The notes beneath the pieces are model-generated. The model worked only from the letters and a program-made list of their open reading frames with translations. It had not been told where the DNA came from and did not search any database. This document shows, piece by piece, positions 6,985-14,340 of a DNA stretch of 64,000 bases. How positions within the stretch are numbered: the stretch's first letter is position 1; each line of letters begins with the position of its first letter. The stretch comes from Neohoeflea coraliihabitans. GTDB taxonomy: Bacteria > Pseudomonadota > Alphaproteobacteria > Rhizobiales > Rhizobiaceae. Both the position numbers and the translations under genes were made by a program. The DNA is taken from NCBI RefSeq assembly GCF_019334345.1, contig NZ_JAHWQX010000001.1, positions 1 to 64,000 on the forward strand, in the 5' to 3' direction.

Positions 6985-7329
6985 ATGCCGCCAGTAAGGA
7001 AACCCAAACGCCAGCTTCGCCGCACATTCCTCAGGGAATGGCGGGAACATCTGAACATCACTCAGGAGCAGGCAGCGGAAAGCCTTAATATCTCGCGGTC
7101 GCTGCTCTCCAAGATTGAGAATGCGCAAAGCCCCTACAGCCAAGGCTTAATTGAAGCAGCCTCGGACTATTACGGCGTTAGCGTGGCCTCGCTGCTAATG
7201 AGAAACCCGCTCATCCCTGATGCGGTCTGGTCGATTCACGACAACCTGGAGAAGGCGTCCGAGCCGGTCCAGCGTGAGATTTCCGACTTCATCAGCTTCA
7301 AGCTAGGCAAGACCGGCACCAACGACTGA
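6985..7329 (+). CDS. XRE-family phage repressor
   Basis: The 114-residue product carries a canonical HTH_3 domain (LREWREHLNITQEQAAESLN...ISRSLLSKIENAQSPYSQGL, residues about 15-70) and a short C-terminal part without a LexA-type peptidase domain, so it is not expected to be cleaved by RecA. A GGCAG/CTGCC hairpin (6966-6983) lies directly before the ATG and could mask it; the in-frame ATG at 6949 is an alternative. It is divergent from the Cro-like gene and probably maintains lysogeny. Confidence 0.78.
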   Translation: MPPVRKPKRQLRRTFLREWREHLNITQEQAAESLNISRSLLSKIENAQSPYSQGLIEAASDYYGVSVASLLMRNPLIPDAVWSIHDNLEKASEPVQREISDFISFKLGKTGTND

Positions 7330-7357
7330 TTCCCTTAAATCCTTGATATTCTTCACT

Positions 7358-7381
7358 CTGCCCTTCTAGGCAGGGCTTTTT
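7358..7381 (+). terminator. Rho-independent terminator after the repressor
   Basis: A short GC hairpin (CTGCC/GGCAG, or GCCC/GGGC) is followed directly by TTTTT at 7377-7381, about 30 bases after the repressor stop. Confidence 0.6.
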
Positions 7382-7405
7382 CGTTCATCTGATGCACATT
7401 ATTGA

Positions 7406-7434
7406 TTGACAAATATGTGAATGACATGCACTAT
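7406..7434 (+). promoter_or_regulatory. Early promoter of the recombination operon
   Basis: TTGACA (7406-7411) and CACTAT (7429-7434) are spaced by 17 bases. The -10 region overlaps TGACATGCAC (7422-7431), the same 10-mer as in the Cro promoter, and TGTGAATG repeats are found at both sites. This suggests control by the same repressor. Confidence 0.7.
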
Positions 7435-7461
7435 CCTCTCACACCAAAGAGAGGACATGCA

Positions 7462-7806
7462 ATGAAAACCCTCGACACAGCCGCATGGACAGATTTCGAA
7501 GTTCAGCCGGTCACGCTCGGCTTTCACGCACGAGCCATCGCCGCACAGCAGCGGGCCACCGACAAGCTTTGCGTCCCATTCCCGGCCTTCAACGTGATTG
7601 ACGAAAAGGCGTCCTACGACGCTCACAAGGCGCAAGCCGCCAAGGTCATTGAGGTGGCTGTTGATCTTATCATCGATCAAATCGAGATCGTTCGCGACAT
7701 GGGTGAGCAAAAGACCGATCGCAAGGATCTTCGCGAGCAGATCGAGGAAACCGTGAGCGAAGCGCTTTTCGACGCTGACGACTATTACGAGCAGGAGGAT
7801 TCCTGA
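7462..7806 (+). CDS. Hypothetical phage early protein, 114 aa
   Basis: This is the first gene after the early promoter. The ATG at 7462 follows AGAGG. The product is acidic and helical, ending in a run of acidic residues (DADDYYEQEDS). It contains no recognised motif. An acidic small early protein could be a DNA mimic or host-takeover factor, but this is only a guess. Confidence 0.6.
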   Translation: MKTLDTAAWTDFEVQPVTLGFHARAIAAQQRATDKLCVPFPAFNVIDEKASYDAHKAQAAKVIEVAVDLIIDQIEIVRDMGEQKTDRKDLREQIEETVSEALFDADDYYEQEDS

Positions 7807-8144
7807 TGACCGAGAGCAAGCACACGCCGGGGCCTTGGGGCGCGGAAAGAGCGGCATTCCCCGTTTTCGAAGCTTATGACTTCGCCATCCGAGCGAGCGT
7901 CGGCCACGGACCTGTGGTGATTGGCGAAGCGTTCGGGCGAGCAACTCAAACCGTGTACCTCCCCGCCGAGGCCAACGCCCGCCTGATTGCGGCCGCTCCT
8001 GATCTGCTGGAAGCGCTGGAGGGGCTGCTGGCGAAGTACACCGAACTCGTCAGCAGCGGAGACTGTGGCAGTTGGGACCCGGAGAAAGAGTCCGAGGTCA
8101 TCGCCGCCCGCGCCGCCATTGCCAAAGCCAAGGGAGACGCATGA
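7806..8144 (+). CDS. Conserved phage protein, HTPGPW/ANARLIAAAP type
   Basis: The 112-residue product starts MTESKHTPGPW and contains ANARLIAAAPDLLEALEGLL. These two signatures mark a very widespread family of small phage proteins of unknown function. The start is coupled to the upstream stop (TGATGA). The C-terminal helix ends in Ala/Lys repeats. Confidence 0.72.
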   Translation: MTESKHTPGPWGAERAAFPVFEAYDFAIRASVGHGPVVIGEAFGRATQTVYLPAEANARLIAAAPDLLEALEGLLAKYTELVSSGDCGSWDPEKESEVIAARAAIAKAKGDA

Positions 8145-8338
8145 TGGACAACATCGACCCCCGCACCACCCACCTGATCGGCCAGCGTCTTTCAGAGGAG
8201 ACCGCACAGCCCAGCCGCAAGCCCAACATCGTGGGCGCGGTGCTGATTATCGCAATCCTGACGCTTGGTTTTCTCGCATGCGCGCAGGTCGGTTTCTCCC
8301 GAGCCGAAGCCGCCTATCAGACAGACAGGAGAGTGTAG
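8141..8338 (+). CDS. Small single-pass membrane protein, 65 aa
   Basis: A hydrophilic N-terminal half (MMDNIDPRTTHLIGQRL) is followed by a membrane segment (about residues 30-50, VGAVLIIAILTLGFLACAQV). ATG 8141 overlaps the upstream stop as ATGA; ATG 8144 is an alternative. Function unknown. Confidence 0.52.
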   Translation: MMDNIDPRTTHLIGQRLSEETAQPSRKPNIVGAVLIIAILTLGFLACAQVGFSRAEAAYQTDRRV

Positions 8339-8340
8339 CC

Positions 8341-8556
8341 ATGAACAGCATCACCTTTCACGGCGTCATCAAGATCGAATTGGCGTCCTCCGATGACAGC
8401 AACGGCAAATGCAAGAGCCTGTGGGTCACATCGACAGATTACCTCGGTCACGAGCAGGATACGAAGATCAGTTTCTTTGGCGAAACCGACGCGCTCCTTG
8501 CCCTGCCCCGCTCTGAAGACTTCACCGAACACAGCGAGCCGGAGGCAGCAGAATGA
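8341..8556 (+). CDS. Hypothetical phage protein, 71 aa
   Basis: MNSITFHGVIKIELASSDDS opens a beta-rich product with an acidic tail (DFTEHSEPEAAE). AGGAG lies close upstream. The tail sequence EAAE recurs at the end of the next gene because the junction bases are similar. Not recognised. Confidence 0.55.
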   Translation: MNSITFHGVIKIELASSDDSNGKCKSLWVTSTDYLGHEQDTKISFFGETDALLALPRSEDFTEHSEPEAAE

Positions 8557-8735
8557 ACAATCACGAGAAACTCGCAAGCATTCTCCGCGAACTCACATGG
8601 TCCGAGATGGACGAATTTGCGGAATTCATCGTCAACATCGCAACCGATGACAAAGAGATGCCGAACGATGCCCACTACATCGCGGAGACGCTGCTGGAGT
8701 GGGCAAGCGCACTAGCGCCGGAGGCAGCAGAATGA
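8553..8735 (+). CDS. Hypothetical phage protein, 60 aa
   Basis: An acidic helical product (MNNHEKLASILRELTWSEMD...) starting with an ATGA overlap. It ends ALAPEAAE, and its last bases repeat the end of the upstream gene, hinting at a small duplication of the junction that carries the ribosome binding site. Function unknown. Confidence 0.55.
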   Translation: MNNHEKLASILRELTWSEMDEFAEFIVNIATDDKEMPNDAHYIAETLLEWASALAPEAAE

Positions 8736-8890
8736 ACACCGTCATTGAAACGCGCCGCGATTTCTGGACCCGCATCGCCATGAGCGAGATTGAGCAAGCC
8801 AAAATCTGGCGGCGAGCGCGGCAATATCGTCAAGCATTCCGGTCCCTGTCTCTCGCCCGAGAATGGCTCAGCATTGCGAGGTCGGCATGA
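8732..8890 (+). CDS. Hypothetical phage protein, 52 aa
   Basis: A basic, helical protein with many Arg and Trp residues (MNTVIETRRDFWTRIAMSEI...KIWRRARQYRQAF). ATG overlaps the upstream stop (ATGA). It may bind nucleic acid; not recognised. Confidence 0.5.
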   Translation: MNTVIETRRDFWTRIAMSEIEQAKIWRRARQYRQAFRSLSLAREWLSIARSA

Positions 8891-9123
8891 TGGAACGCCA
8901 GCCCCCCGCGACATGGTGCAGTGACTGCCGAAACGTTGTCTCCGACACACGCAAGCGGCACCCCGGTTCATGGCTCTGCCGCAAGCACAAGCGCCTGGAA
9001 GGCATGGGCTTCGTGGACCGCGATTACTGGTCTCGCGAGGAACCCTTCATGCGCTGCGTGAACATCAACGGCGGCGACTGCCCCCTGTTCGACCCGCGAG
9101 GAAATGACAATGCCGACGAGTGA
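8887..9123 (+). CDS. Small zinc-binding-like phage protein, 78 aa
   Basis: Cysteines occur as WCSDC near residue 11-14, then single cysteines in SWLCRKH, MRCVN and GGDCPLF. The pattern suggests one or two metal sites. ATGA coupling at 8887. It lies directly before the Rad52-like gene and may be a cofactor of it, by position only. Confidence 0.55.
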   Translation: MMERQPPATWCSDCRNVVSDTRKRHPGSWLCRKHKRLEGMGFVDRDYWSREEPFMRCVNINGGDCPLFDPRGNDNADE

Positions 9124-9769
9124 CGAAATCAAGATGCTGGCTGCGGAATTCCCGAGGGATGCTGTGCACTGGCGCGCTCAGTCCGTCACCAAGGACGGCA
9201 CCAAGGCGATGGCGCTGGCCTACATCGATAGCCGCGACGTTCAGGACAGGCTTGATCAGGTGTGCGGGATGGATGGCTGGCAATGCCGCTATTCCCACGC
9301 CGAAATCAAGACCATCTGCGAAATCGGCATCAAGGTCGATGACGAATGGATATGGAAGGCGGATGGCGCGGGAGATACACAGGTTGAGGCGCAGAAGGGC
9401 GCAATATCCGACGCCTTCAAGCGTGCTGCCGTGAAATGGGGCATCGGTCGATACCTCTACGATATGCCCACGACTTGGGTTCCGTGCGAGTGCTCGGAGT
9501 GGAACGGCAAGAAGCAATGGAAGCGCTGGACGGCTGACCCATGGGCTTACGTCAAGGGTAATGCGCCATCGGCAGCGGCAATGAAAAAAGCGCTGGCTGA
9601 ACTTGATCAGGAGCTTTTCGATTGCTCCAGCGAGGTCAGCGTTGACCAACTGGCGCGCGTGTGGGGCGACAAGACCGCCCGCGAGTGCTGGCCCGCTGAT
9701 TATCTCAAATTCGTCAAGGAGAAGTTCGCCGACCGGCGCGCGGCTCTCCACCCCCTCAACGCTGCCTAG
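9110..9769 (+). CDS. Rad52/Rad22-type single-strand annealing protein
   Basis: The 219-residue product carries the Rad52/22 core: DAVHWRAQSV near the N-terminus, DRLDQVCGMDGWQCRY, CEIGIKVDDEWIWKADG and KGAISDAFKRAAVKWGIGRY. This family forms rings that anneal complementary single strands during phage recombination. The start at 9110 has GAGGAA at a good distance; ATG 9104 is too close to it. It acts with SSB encoded 450 bases downstream. Confidence 0.85.
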   Translation: MPTSDEIKMLAAEFPRDAVHWRAQSVTKDGTKAMALAYIDSRDVQDRLDQVCGMDGWQCRYSHAEIKTICEIGIKVDDEWIWKADGAGDTQVEAQKGAISDAFKRAAVKWGIGRYLYDMPTTWVPCECSEWNGKKQWKRWTADPWAYVKGNAPSAAAMKKALAELDQELFDCSSEVSVDQLARVWGDKTARECWPADYLKFVKEKFADRRAALHPLNAA

Positions 9770-9779
9770 GAGCGACACC

Positions 9780-10241
9780 ATGATGCCACGATATCCTATC
9801 GTCGCCTTCCTCTCCAAGGCTGAAACACACGGACTTTCTGCGGAGAAGTGCTGGGCATGGAAAGGCGCGGGGAAGGGAAATGGGTACGGCCACTTTTCCC
9901 TGCTTGGGGAGCGAATGGGCGCGCACCGGGCTGCTTACATCATGTTCAAAGGCGATGTCCCGAATGGCATGGATGTCTGCCACCATTGCGACAACCGCTG
10001 GTGTGTGAACCCCGCTCATCTGTTCATCGGAAGCAGGTCGCAGAACATGGCCGATATGTCTCTAAAGGGACGGGGCAGTGGAGGGTGCCGCAAGCACATC
10101 AAGGAACACCAGGTTCAAGAGATCCGCAGGCGCATCCATGCCGGTGTCCGAATGTCGGAAATCGCGAAACAAATGGGCGTCAACTACTCAACTGTCACGG
10201 CCATAAACAGAGGAGATTCCTATGTCGGGATCAGTCAATAA
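9780..10241 (+). CDS. HNH endonuclease with C-terminal helix-turn-helix
   Basis: The 153-residue product has the HNH_3 motif MDVCHHCDNRWCVNPAHLF (CHHC, then NPAHL) near residues 60-80 and the following GSRSQNMADM typical of phage HNH homing-type nucleases. A C-terminal HTH (MSEIAKQMGVNYSTVTAINR) probably reads the target site. AGGAG lies 8 bases upstream. It may be a free-standing homing nuclease inserted between the annealing protein and SSB genes. Confidence 0.8.
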   Translation: MMPRYPIVAFLSKAETHGLSAEKCWAWKGAGKGNGYGHFSLLGERMGAHRAAYIMFKGDVPNGMDVCHHCDNRWCVNPAHLFIGSRSQNMADMSLKGRGSGGCRKHIKEHQVQEIRRRIHAGVRMSEIAKQMGVNYSTVTAINRGDSYVGISQ

Positions 10242-10689
10242 AGCTATCGTTCTGGGGAACTTGTGCGCAGACCCGGATATCCGCAGGACGCAAGACGGGC
10301 GTCCAATTGCAAATGTGACGGTCGCTACGAACGAGACGTGGAAGGACAAGAGCACCGGAGAACGCCGTGAAAAGGCCGAATTCCATCGCGTTGTGATTTT
10401 CTCGGAAGGGTTGTGCAAGGTGGCTGAAAACTACCTGCGCAAAGGCTCCAAGGTCTATCTTGAAGGCCAGATCGCCACCCGTAAGTGGCAGGACCAATCC
10501 GGCAATGACCGGTATTCCACCGAGATCGTTCTGCAGGGCTTCGATAGCAAGCTGGTGATGCTGGATGGCCCGTCAGGGGATCGCTCACCCGCCCGCACGT
10601 CCTACGACGAACCGGACGCGGCTGGACACCCTGCAAGCAGCAGCGCCTTGGACGACGATATCCCCTTCGCCCCGGAATGGAGGGGATAG
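10222..10689 (+). CDS. ssb: Single-stranded DNA-binding protein (phage)
   Basis: The 155-residue protein has the SSB OB-fold (MSGSVNKAIVLGNLCADPDI; GQIATRKWQDQSGNDRY) over residues 1-110 and a disordered linker. The acidic DDDIPF tip normally ends SSB proteins, but here it is followed by six more residues (APEWRG). The extension could alter docking of host repair proteins. The gene start overlaps the HNH gene by 20 bases. Confidence 0.9.
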   Translation: MSGSVNKAIVLGNLCADPDIRRTQDGRPIANVTVATNETWKDKSTGERREKAEFHRVVIFSEGLCKVAENYLRKGSKVYLEGQIATRKWQDQSGNDRYSTEIVLQGFDSKLVMLDGPSGDRSPARTSYDEPDAAGHPASSSALDDDIPFAPEWRG

Positions 10690-11108
10690 TGACCAAGCGC
10701 GACAAGCCCGTCTATGGCTTCATCCGAAAAGGCAATGCCCTGGTCCCCGAAATGGACATGGACCTTCACGCCCTTGACGGCGTGAAGCAGGGGCAGCTTG
10801 TCAAGGTGGAGGTGAAGAACTTTCGCCACGGGAAGAAGCACCGGCTCTACTGGCAGACGCTTCACAAGGTGGTGGAGGCCACGGAATGCGCGCCGACAGC
10901 GCGGCATCTGCATGAAGCCTTGAAGATGGAATTGGGCTTTCACGTACCGGTCAGGCTCAAGAGCGGCATGACCATTCTGGTCCCGGATTCCACGGCCTTC
11001 GACAAGATGGACGAGGCGGAATTCACCGCCTTTTTCGAGAACGCAATTCGCCACATGTCCATGGCGTTCGGCATTGACCCACTCGAATTTTACCGGAGTG
11101 CAGCATGA
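10689..11108 (+). CDS. Hypothetical phage protein, DUF1367-like
   Basis: A GTG start at 10689 shares a base with the ssb stop and has an excellent GGAGGGG site; an in-frame ATG at 10677 is the alternative. The product contains KNFRHGKKHRLYWQTLHKVV and ends FGIDPLEFYRSAA. The RHxxKHR-like basic motif and length resemble DUF1367 phage proteins found beside recombination genes. Function unknown. Confidence 0.6.
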   Translation: MTKRDKPVYGFIRKGNALVPEMDMDLHALDGVKQGQLVKVEVKNFRHGKKHRLYWQTLHKVVEATECAPTARHLHEALKMELGFHVPVRLKSGMTILVPDSTAFDKMDEAEFTAFFENAIRHMSMAFGIDPLEFYRSAA

Positions 11109-11305
11109 ACCCCCTTCGCCCCTGGCTCCGCTGGTATCGCCGGAAACAGGCGCAGCGACGAGCACAATATCACGAGCGGCGTCGTCTCGCCATTCTTCGC
11201 CAGATCAGCGAAGCGCAGGACGCACGCAGGGAATGGAAACCCAAGCTCGGAGATTTGCAGGCGGCAACGCTTGCGGCCCTGCGTGCTGAAAACAGGATGG
11301 TGTGA
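11105..11305 (+). CDS. Small basic phage protein, 66 aa
   Basis: A strongly basic helical protein (MNPLRPWLRWYRRKQAQRRA...) coupled to the previous gene by ATGA. Probably nucleic-acid-binding; family not recognised. Confidence 0.55.
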   Translation: MNPLRPWLRWYRRKQAQRRAQYHERRRLAILRQISEAQDARREWKPKLGDLQAATLAALRAENRMV

Positions 11306-11667
11306 TGGCCCGTCTTGAGTTCCCCCGCAAGGTCAAGCGCGCCGCCATCGAGCGGGCGGCAGGTCACTGCGAGAAATGCGCCGCCAAGCTGAAGCCCGGA
11401 GAGGTCGAGGTCGATCACATTCTACCAGCTGAACTTGGCGGGGAACCGACGCTGGCGAACGCTCAGGCAATATGCCGGGTCTGCCACAAGGCCAAGACCG
11501 CCGATGACGTGCGCAGGATCAGGAAGGCCGACCGGGCGCGAGACAAGGCATCAGGAGCCATGCGGTCGAAACAAAAGATCAAGTCGCGGGGCTTCGCGCG
11601 CAAGGAGCGCAATCCGAAAGCGCCGCTGCCGCCGAAACCTCTATTCGAGGAAAGGAAGAACGCATGA
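11305..11667 (+). CDS. HNH endonuclease-like protein, 120 aa
   Basis: The HNH core is visible as HCEKCAAKL, EVDHILPAELGG and ICRVCHKAKT (two CxxC zinc knuckles around the DH pair). The C-terminus is very basic (KQKIKSRGFARKERN). It differs from the HNH_3 enzyme upstream and looks like the small HNH proteins that sit near phage ends or terminases. ATG 11305 shares a base with the upstream stop. Confidence 0.75.
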   Translation: MARLEFPRKVKRAAIERAAGHCEKCAAKLKPGEVEVDHILPAELGGEPTLANAQAICRVCHKAKTADDVRRIRKADRARDKASGAMRSKQKIKSRGFARKERNPKAPLPPKPLFEERKNA

Positions 11668-12038
11668 GCGCTCTTGAGTCCTGCATGTCGCCGGAAGCCG
11701 TGGTCAGCCGCCTTGAACAGCGCGGCATTGCCATCAGCGAACGCAACCTGCGCAAGACCGCACGGAAACTCGGCACTTGCCGCCAGCTCGGCAATGCGCT
11801 TTTCTTTACAGAGGCCGACCTGGAAGCCCTTATCAACTCCATGCTGGTCCAACCCAAGGGGGAAGATGAATGCGGCTCATCAAGCGCGGCGCGGTCTGGC
11901 ATTACCGGTTCACTGTTGACGGGGAGACAATCCGTCGATCTTCGGGAACGTCTGACAAGCGGCTCGCGGAAGACATCGCGCACGAGCACGAACAGCGCAT
12001 CAGACGTGCTGCCGTTTACGGGCCGGAATCGGTCCTGA
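11664..12038 (+). CDS. Excisionase-like HTH protein overlapping the integrase
   Basis: The N-terminal 70 residues carry a MerR/excisionase-type winged helix pattern (VVSRLEQRGIAISERNLRKT...GNALFFTEADLEALI). The frame stays open 169 bases into the integrase gene in another frame, adding a Ser/Arg-rich tail (from about residue 70). Either the tail is real and the two proteins share DNA, or there is a missed stop. The position next to int supports a directionality factor role. Confidence 0.65.
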   Translation: MSALESCMSPEAVVSRLEQRGIAISERNLRKTARKLGTCRQLGNALFFTEADLEALINSMLVQPKGEDECGSSSAARSGITGSLLTGRQSVDLRERLTSGSRKTSRTSTNSASDVLPFTGRNRS

Positions 12039-12868
12039 CATTTGCCGAAGCCCTTGCCCTCTACGTAGACGAGGGCCGGGACAGGCGCTTCATGCTCCCG
12101 CTCTATGACCATTTCGGCAAGATGCAGGTGCGCAAGATTACCGCGCCCATGATCCGGGATGCTGCCCGCATCCTCTATCCCAAGGCATCAGCCGCCACCA
12201 GAAACCGCCAAGTCATTACCCCCATGTGCGCCGTGATTAACCGGGCTGCCAAGCGGGGGCTATGCGCGCCGATCAAGGCAGAGCGCTTCAAGGTCAAGCG
12301 CACGACACGCGCGGCCGGCGATATGGAATTTGCAACGAGATTCGCCAAGGCTGCGACGAACGAAGGCAAACCCCTTCTCGGGGCCGCTGCCCTGTTCCTA
12401 TTCACCACCGGTGCGCGGCCATCTGAAATGATGGGCCTGACGTGGAGTGATTTGGATCTTGCTGCAGGCACCGCCACCATTGGCACCAGAAAGACGGGAG
12501 AGAACGGCCCCGAGGTCAGGTACAGGACCGTCTATCTTGTCCCTGCCGTGGTCGCCGCCCTTGCATCGATCAAGCCAGAAGACCGACATATCCGTCTGGT
12601 GTTCGGCTATCCCGCCAAGGGGACGTTTTACATGCACTGGCGCAAACTGGTGGCTGCGCATGGCCTCCCAAAGCTGACACCGCATGAAGCGGGGCGGCAT
12701 GGCTTCGGAACTGAATTGATGATCCGCCAGGGCATTGACCCGGTGACAACGGCGGAACTTGGAGGATGGGAAAGCCCGCGCATGCTCATGGACAGATACG
12801 CGCACCCCGAGGCCGGGCGGTCGCTGATCATGGACGTTTTTGCGGGGAAAAAGCGTGGCGGGGAATGA
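11870..12868 (+). CDS. int: Tyrosine-family phage integrase
   Basis: The 332-residue product has a short N-terminal strand domain (MRLIKRGAVWHYRFTVDG), a core-binding helical region (about 55-140) and a catalytic domain. Catalytic residues: R183 in TTGARPSEM, a Lys in the GTRKTG hairpin, H272 and R276 in PHEAGRHGFG, W300 in ELGGW, and nucleophile Y310 in MDRYAH. H and R are four apart instead of three, a variant seen in this subfamily. It ends 175 bases before tRNA-Ser, the likely target. Confidence 0.92.
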   Translation: MRLIKRGAVWHYRFTVDGETIRRSSGTSDKRLAEDIAHEHEQRIRRAAVYGPESVLTFAEALALYVDEGRDRRFMLPLYDHFGKMQVRKITAPMIRDAARILYPKASAATRNRQVITPMCAVINRAAKRGLCAPIKAERFKVKRTTRAAGDMEFATRFAKAATNEGKPLLGAAALFLFTTGARPSEMMGLTWSDLDLAAGTATIGTRKTGENGPEVRYRTVYLVPAVVAALASIKPEDRHIRLVFGYPAKGTFYMHWRKLVAAHGLPKLTPHEAGRHGFGTELMIRQGIDPVTTAELGGWESPRMLMDRYAHPEAGRSLIMDVFAGKKRGGE

Positions 12869-13043
12869 CCGTGAACAAAGCAGGATTTTCGTGTGTCGTT
12901 TTTGTGCTGCTTGTGCCGGTTTGTTCTGGTCCCGTTCTGCAAAATGCGGTCTGAAACTGCAAGAAAGGTTTTTGCTGAAAATGGCCGAAAAATCCGGCAA
13001 AGCCCTTGAAGGGCAAGGTTTTTACGGCTACAGCACCAGCCAC

Positions 13044-13133
13044 GGAGAGGTGGCCGAGTGGTCGAAGGCGCTCCCCTGCTAAGGGAGTAAACCGGGAACG
13101 GTTTCGTGGGTTCGAATCCCATCCTCTCCGCCA
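13044..13133 (+). tRNA. tRNA-Ser (anticodon GCU)
   Basis: The 90-base gene has a GGAGAGG/CCTCTCC acceptor stem, anticodon stem CTCCC/GGGAG with loop CTGCTAA (anticodon GCT at 13078-13080), a long variable arm and GTGGGTTCGAATCCCAT T arm, discriminator G and an encoded CCA (13131-13133). It reads AGC/AGU. The prophage lies on its 5' side. Confidence 0.95.
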
Positions 13134-13210
13134 TTTTCCAAAGTGTCCGGCCCTGTCCGGCCCTGCCGCGCTTGCCCTGCATGACCAGCCGCTCGATCTG
13201 ATCTCCTGGG

Positions 13211-14173
13211 TCAAAGCGTCCATTCGAAACCGGTGGCTTGTTCCGAGACGTCCCACAGCCGCTGCATGACGGCTTTGTCATAGGCATGGGCGTTCAGCGT
13301 GCCCTTGCCAACCGGGCCGACAAATTCCCGCGCCCCGAGGGCCCCGCCGGTGGGTCCATAGAGAGCGCGTTGTTCAAGCCCATCCTCGGTCGCGCACATG
13401 ACCTCGGGATAGGCGCCCTGTTCGGCGCTTTGCACCATCGGCGTCTTGGTCATCAGCCACCAGACAAAGCGCATCGTGCGGCTGCCGCTGGTGGTGATCA
13501 GCGAAGTCGCCGCGGATCCGGGGTGGCAGACATAGACCTTGACATCGGTGCGGCCGGCGGCGGCCAGGCGATCCTGCAATTCGTAGGCAAACATCATCTG
13601 CGCCAGCTTGCTCTGCGAATAGGCAATGTTCGCGCCGTAGCCCTCCTCCCAGTTCATGTCGTCGAACTTGATCGTCTTCAGCCCCATATTGTAGCCGAGA
13701 CTGGCCACCACGACGATGCGGCCCCCCGTCTGCGCGATGCGGTCAAACAGCAGACCACACAGCAGGAAATGGCCGTAGTGATTGGTGCCAAGCTGGCTTT
13801 CGAAGCCGTCCACCGTCAGCTTGCGCGTCGGAACCTGCGCAATGGCCGCGTTGCAGATCAGCGCATCGATGCGGGGAACGGTCTTTAGCACCTCGGCCGC
13901 GGCCGCGCGCACGCTGTCGAGAACGGACAGATCCATCCGCACGAAGCTGACCTCGGCCCGTGCCCCGAACTCCCTTTTCAGGTCTGCGATCGCCGCCTGC
14001 GATTTGTCGGTCGAGCGGTTGAGCATTACCACCCTGGCCTTTTTCGCAAGCAGCATCCGCGCCGCCTGAAAGCCGGCACCGGCATTGGCCCCGGTGATGA
14101 GATAGGTCTTGCCCGCAAGGGGGCCGAGGCGGTCGGGCGTCCAGCCCTCGGGTCCGAAAGTCGTATCTGCCAT
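13211..14173 (-). CDS. Short-chain dehydrogenase (retinol/protochlorophyllide-like)
   Basis: The 320-residue SDR shows the Rossmann glycine motif GANAGAGFQAARMLL (about residues 28-42), NAA-type motif (ICNAAIAQVP), catalytic Ser/Tyr/Lys with YSQSK, and PGSAAT after it. The length and VSLG-to-YSQSKLAQMM spacing resemble the retinol dehydrogenase/WW-oxidoreductase type. AGGAGAG precedes ATG 14173. It is divergent from the AraC-type regulator, which probably controls it. Confidence 0.85.
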   Translation of the reverse strand: MADTTFGPEGWTPDRLGPLAGKTYLITGANAGAGFQAARMLLAKKARVVMLNRSTDKSQAAIADLKREFGARAEVSFVRMDLSVLDSVRAAAAEVLKTVPRIDALICNAAIAQVPTRKLTVDGFESQLGTNHYGHFLLCGLLFDRIAQTGGRIVVVASLGYNMGLKTIKFDDMNWEEGYGANIAYSQSKLAQMMFAYELQDRLAAAGRTDVKVYVCHPGSAATSLITTSGSRTMRFVWWLMTKTPMVQSAEQGAYPEVMCATEDGLEQRALYGPTGGALGAREFVGPVGKGTLNAHAYDKAVMQRLWDVSEQATGFEWTL

Positions 14174-14340
14174 CTTTTCTCTCCTGCCAGCCGCGGCTGG
14201 CGACGTGAAGGGGTGTCGCTGTATTCTGGTCATGTAGATAAATCTCGAAGTACATCAGAAACAGGCGAAATCATCTCGAATATATGCCTGATTGTATCGC
14301 AACGATTGCAATGCATCATTTTTCCTGCCAGCTTGGCAGC

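Larger units (their letters stand above)
1..13043. mobile_element. Right-hand part of a prophage (left end outside window)
   Basis: The block runs from a tail-fibre-like gene through replication, repressor-switch, recombination and integrase genes and stops at a tRNA-Ser. Nearly all genes are short, tightly packed and joined by 1-4 base stop/start overlaps, as in temperate phages. Terminase, capsid and lysis genes are not visible and would lie left of the window. The right boundary is set only by the end of the integrase and the start of the tRNA; no attL/attR pair can be compared. Some bases between 12869 and 13043 may be chromosomal. Confidence 0.88.
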
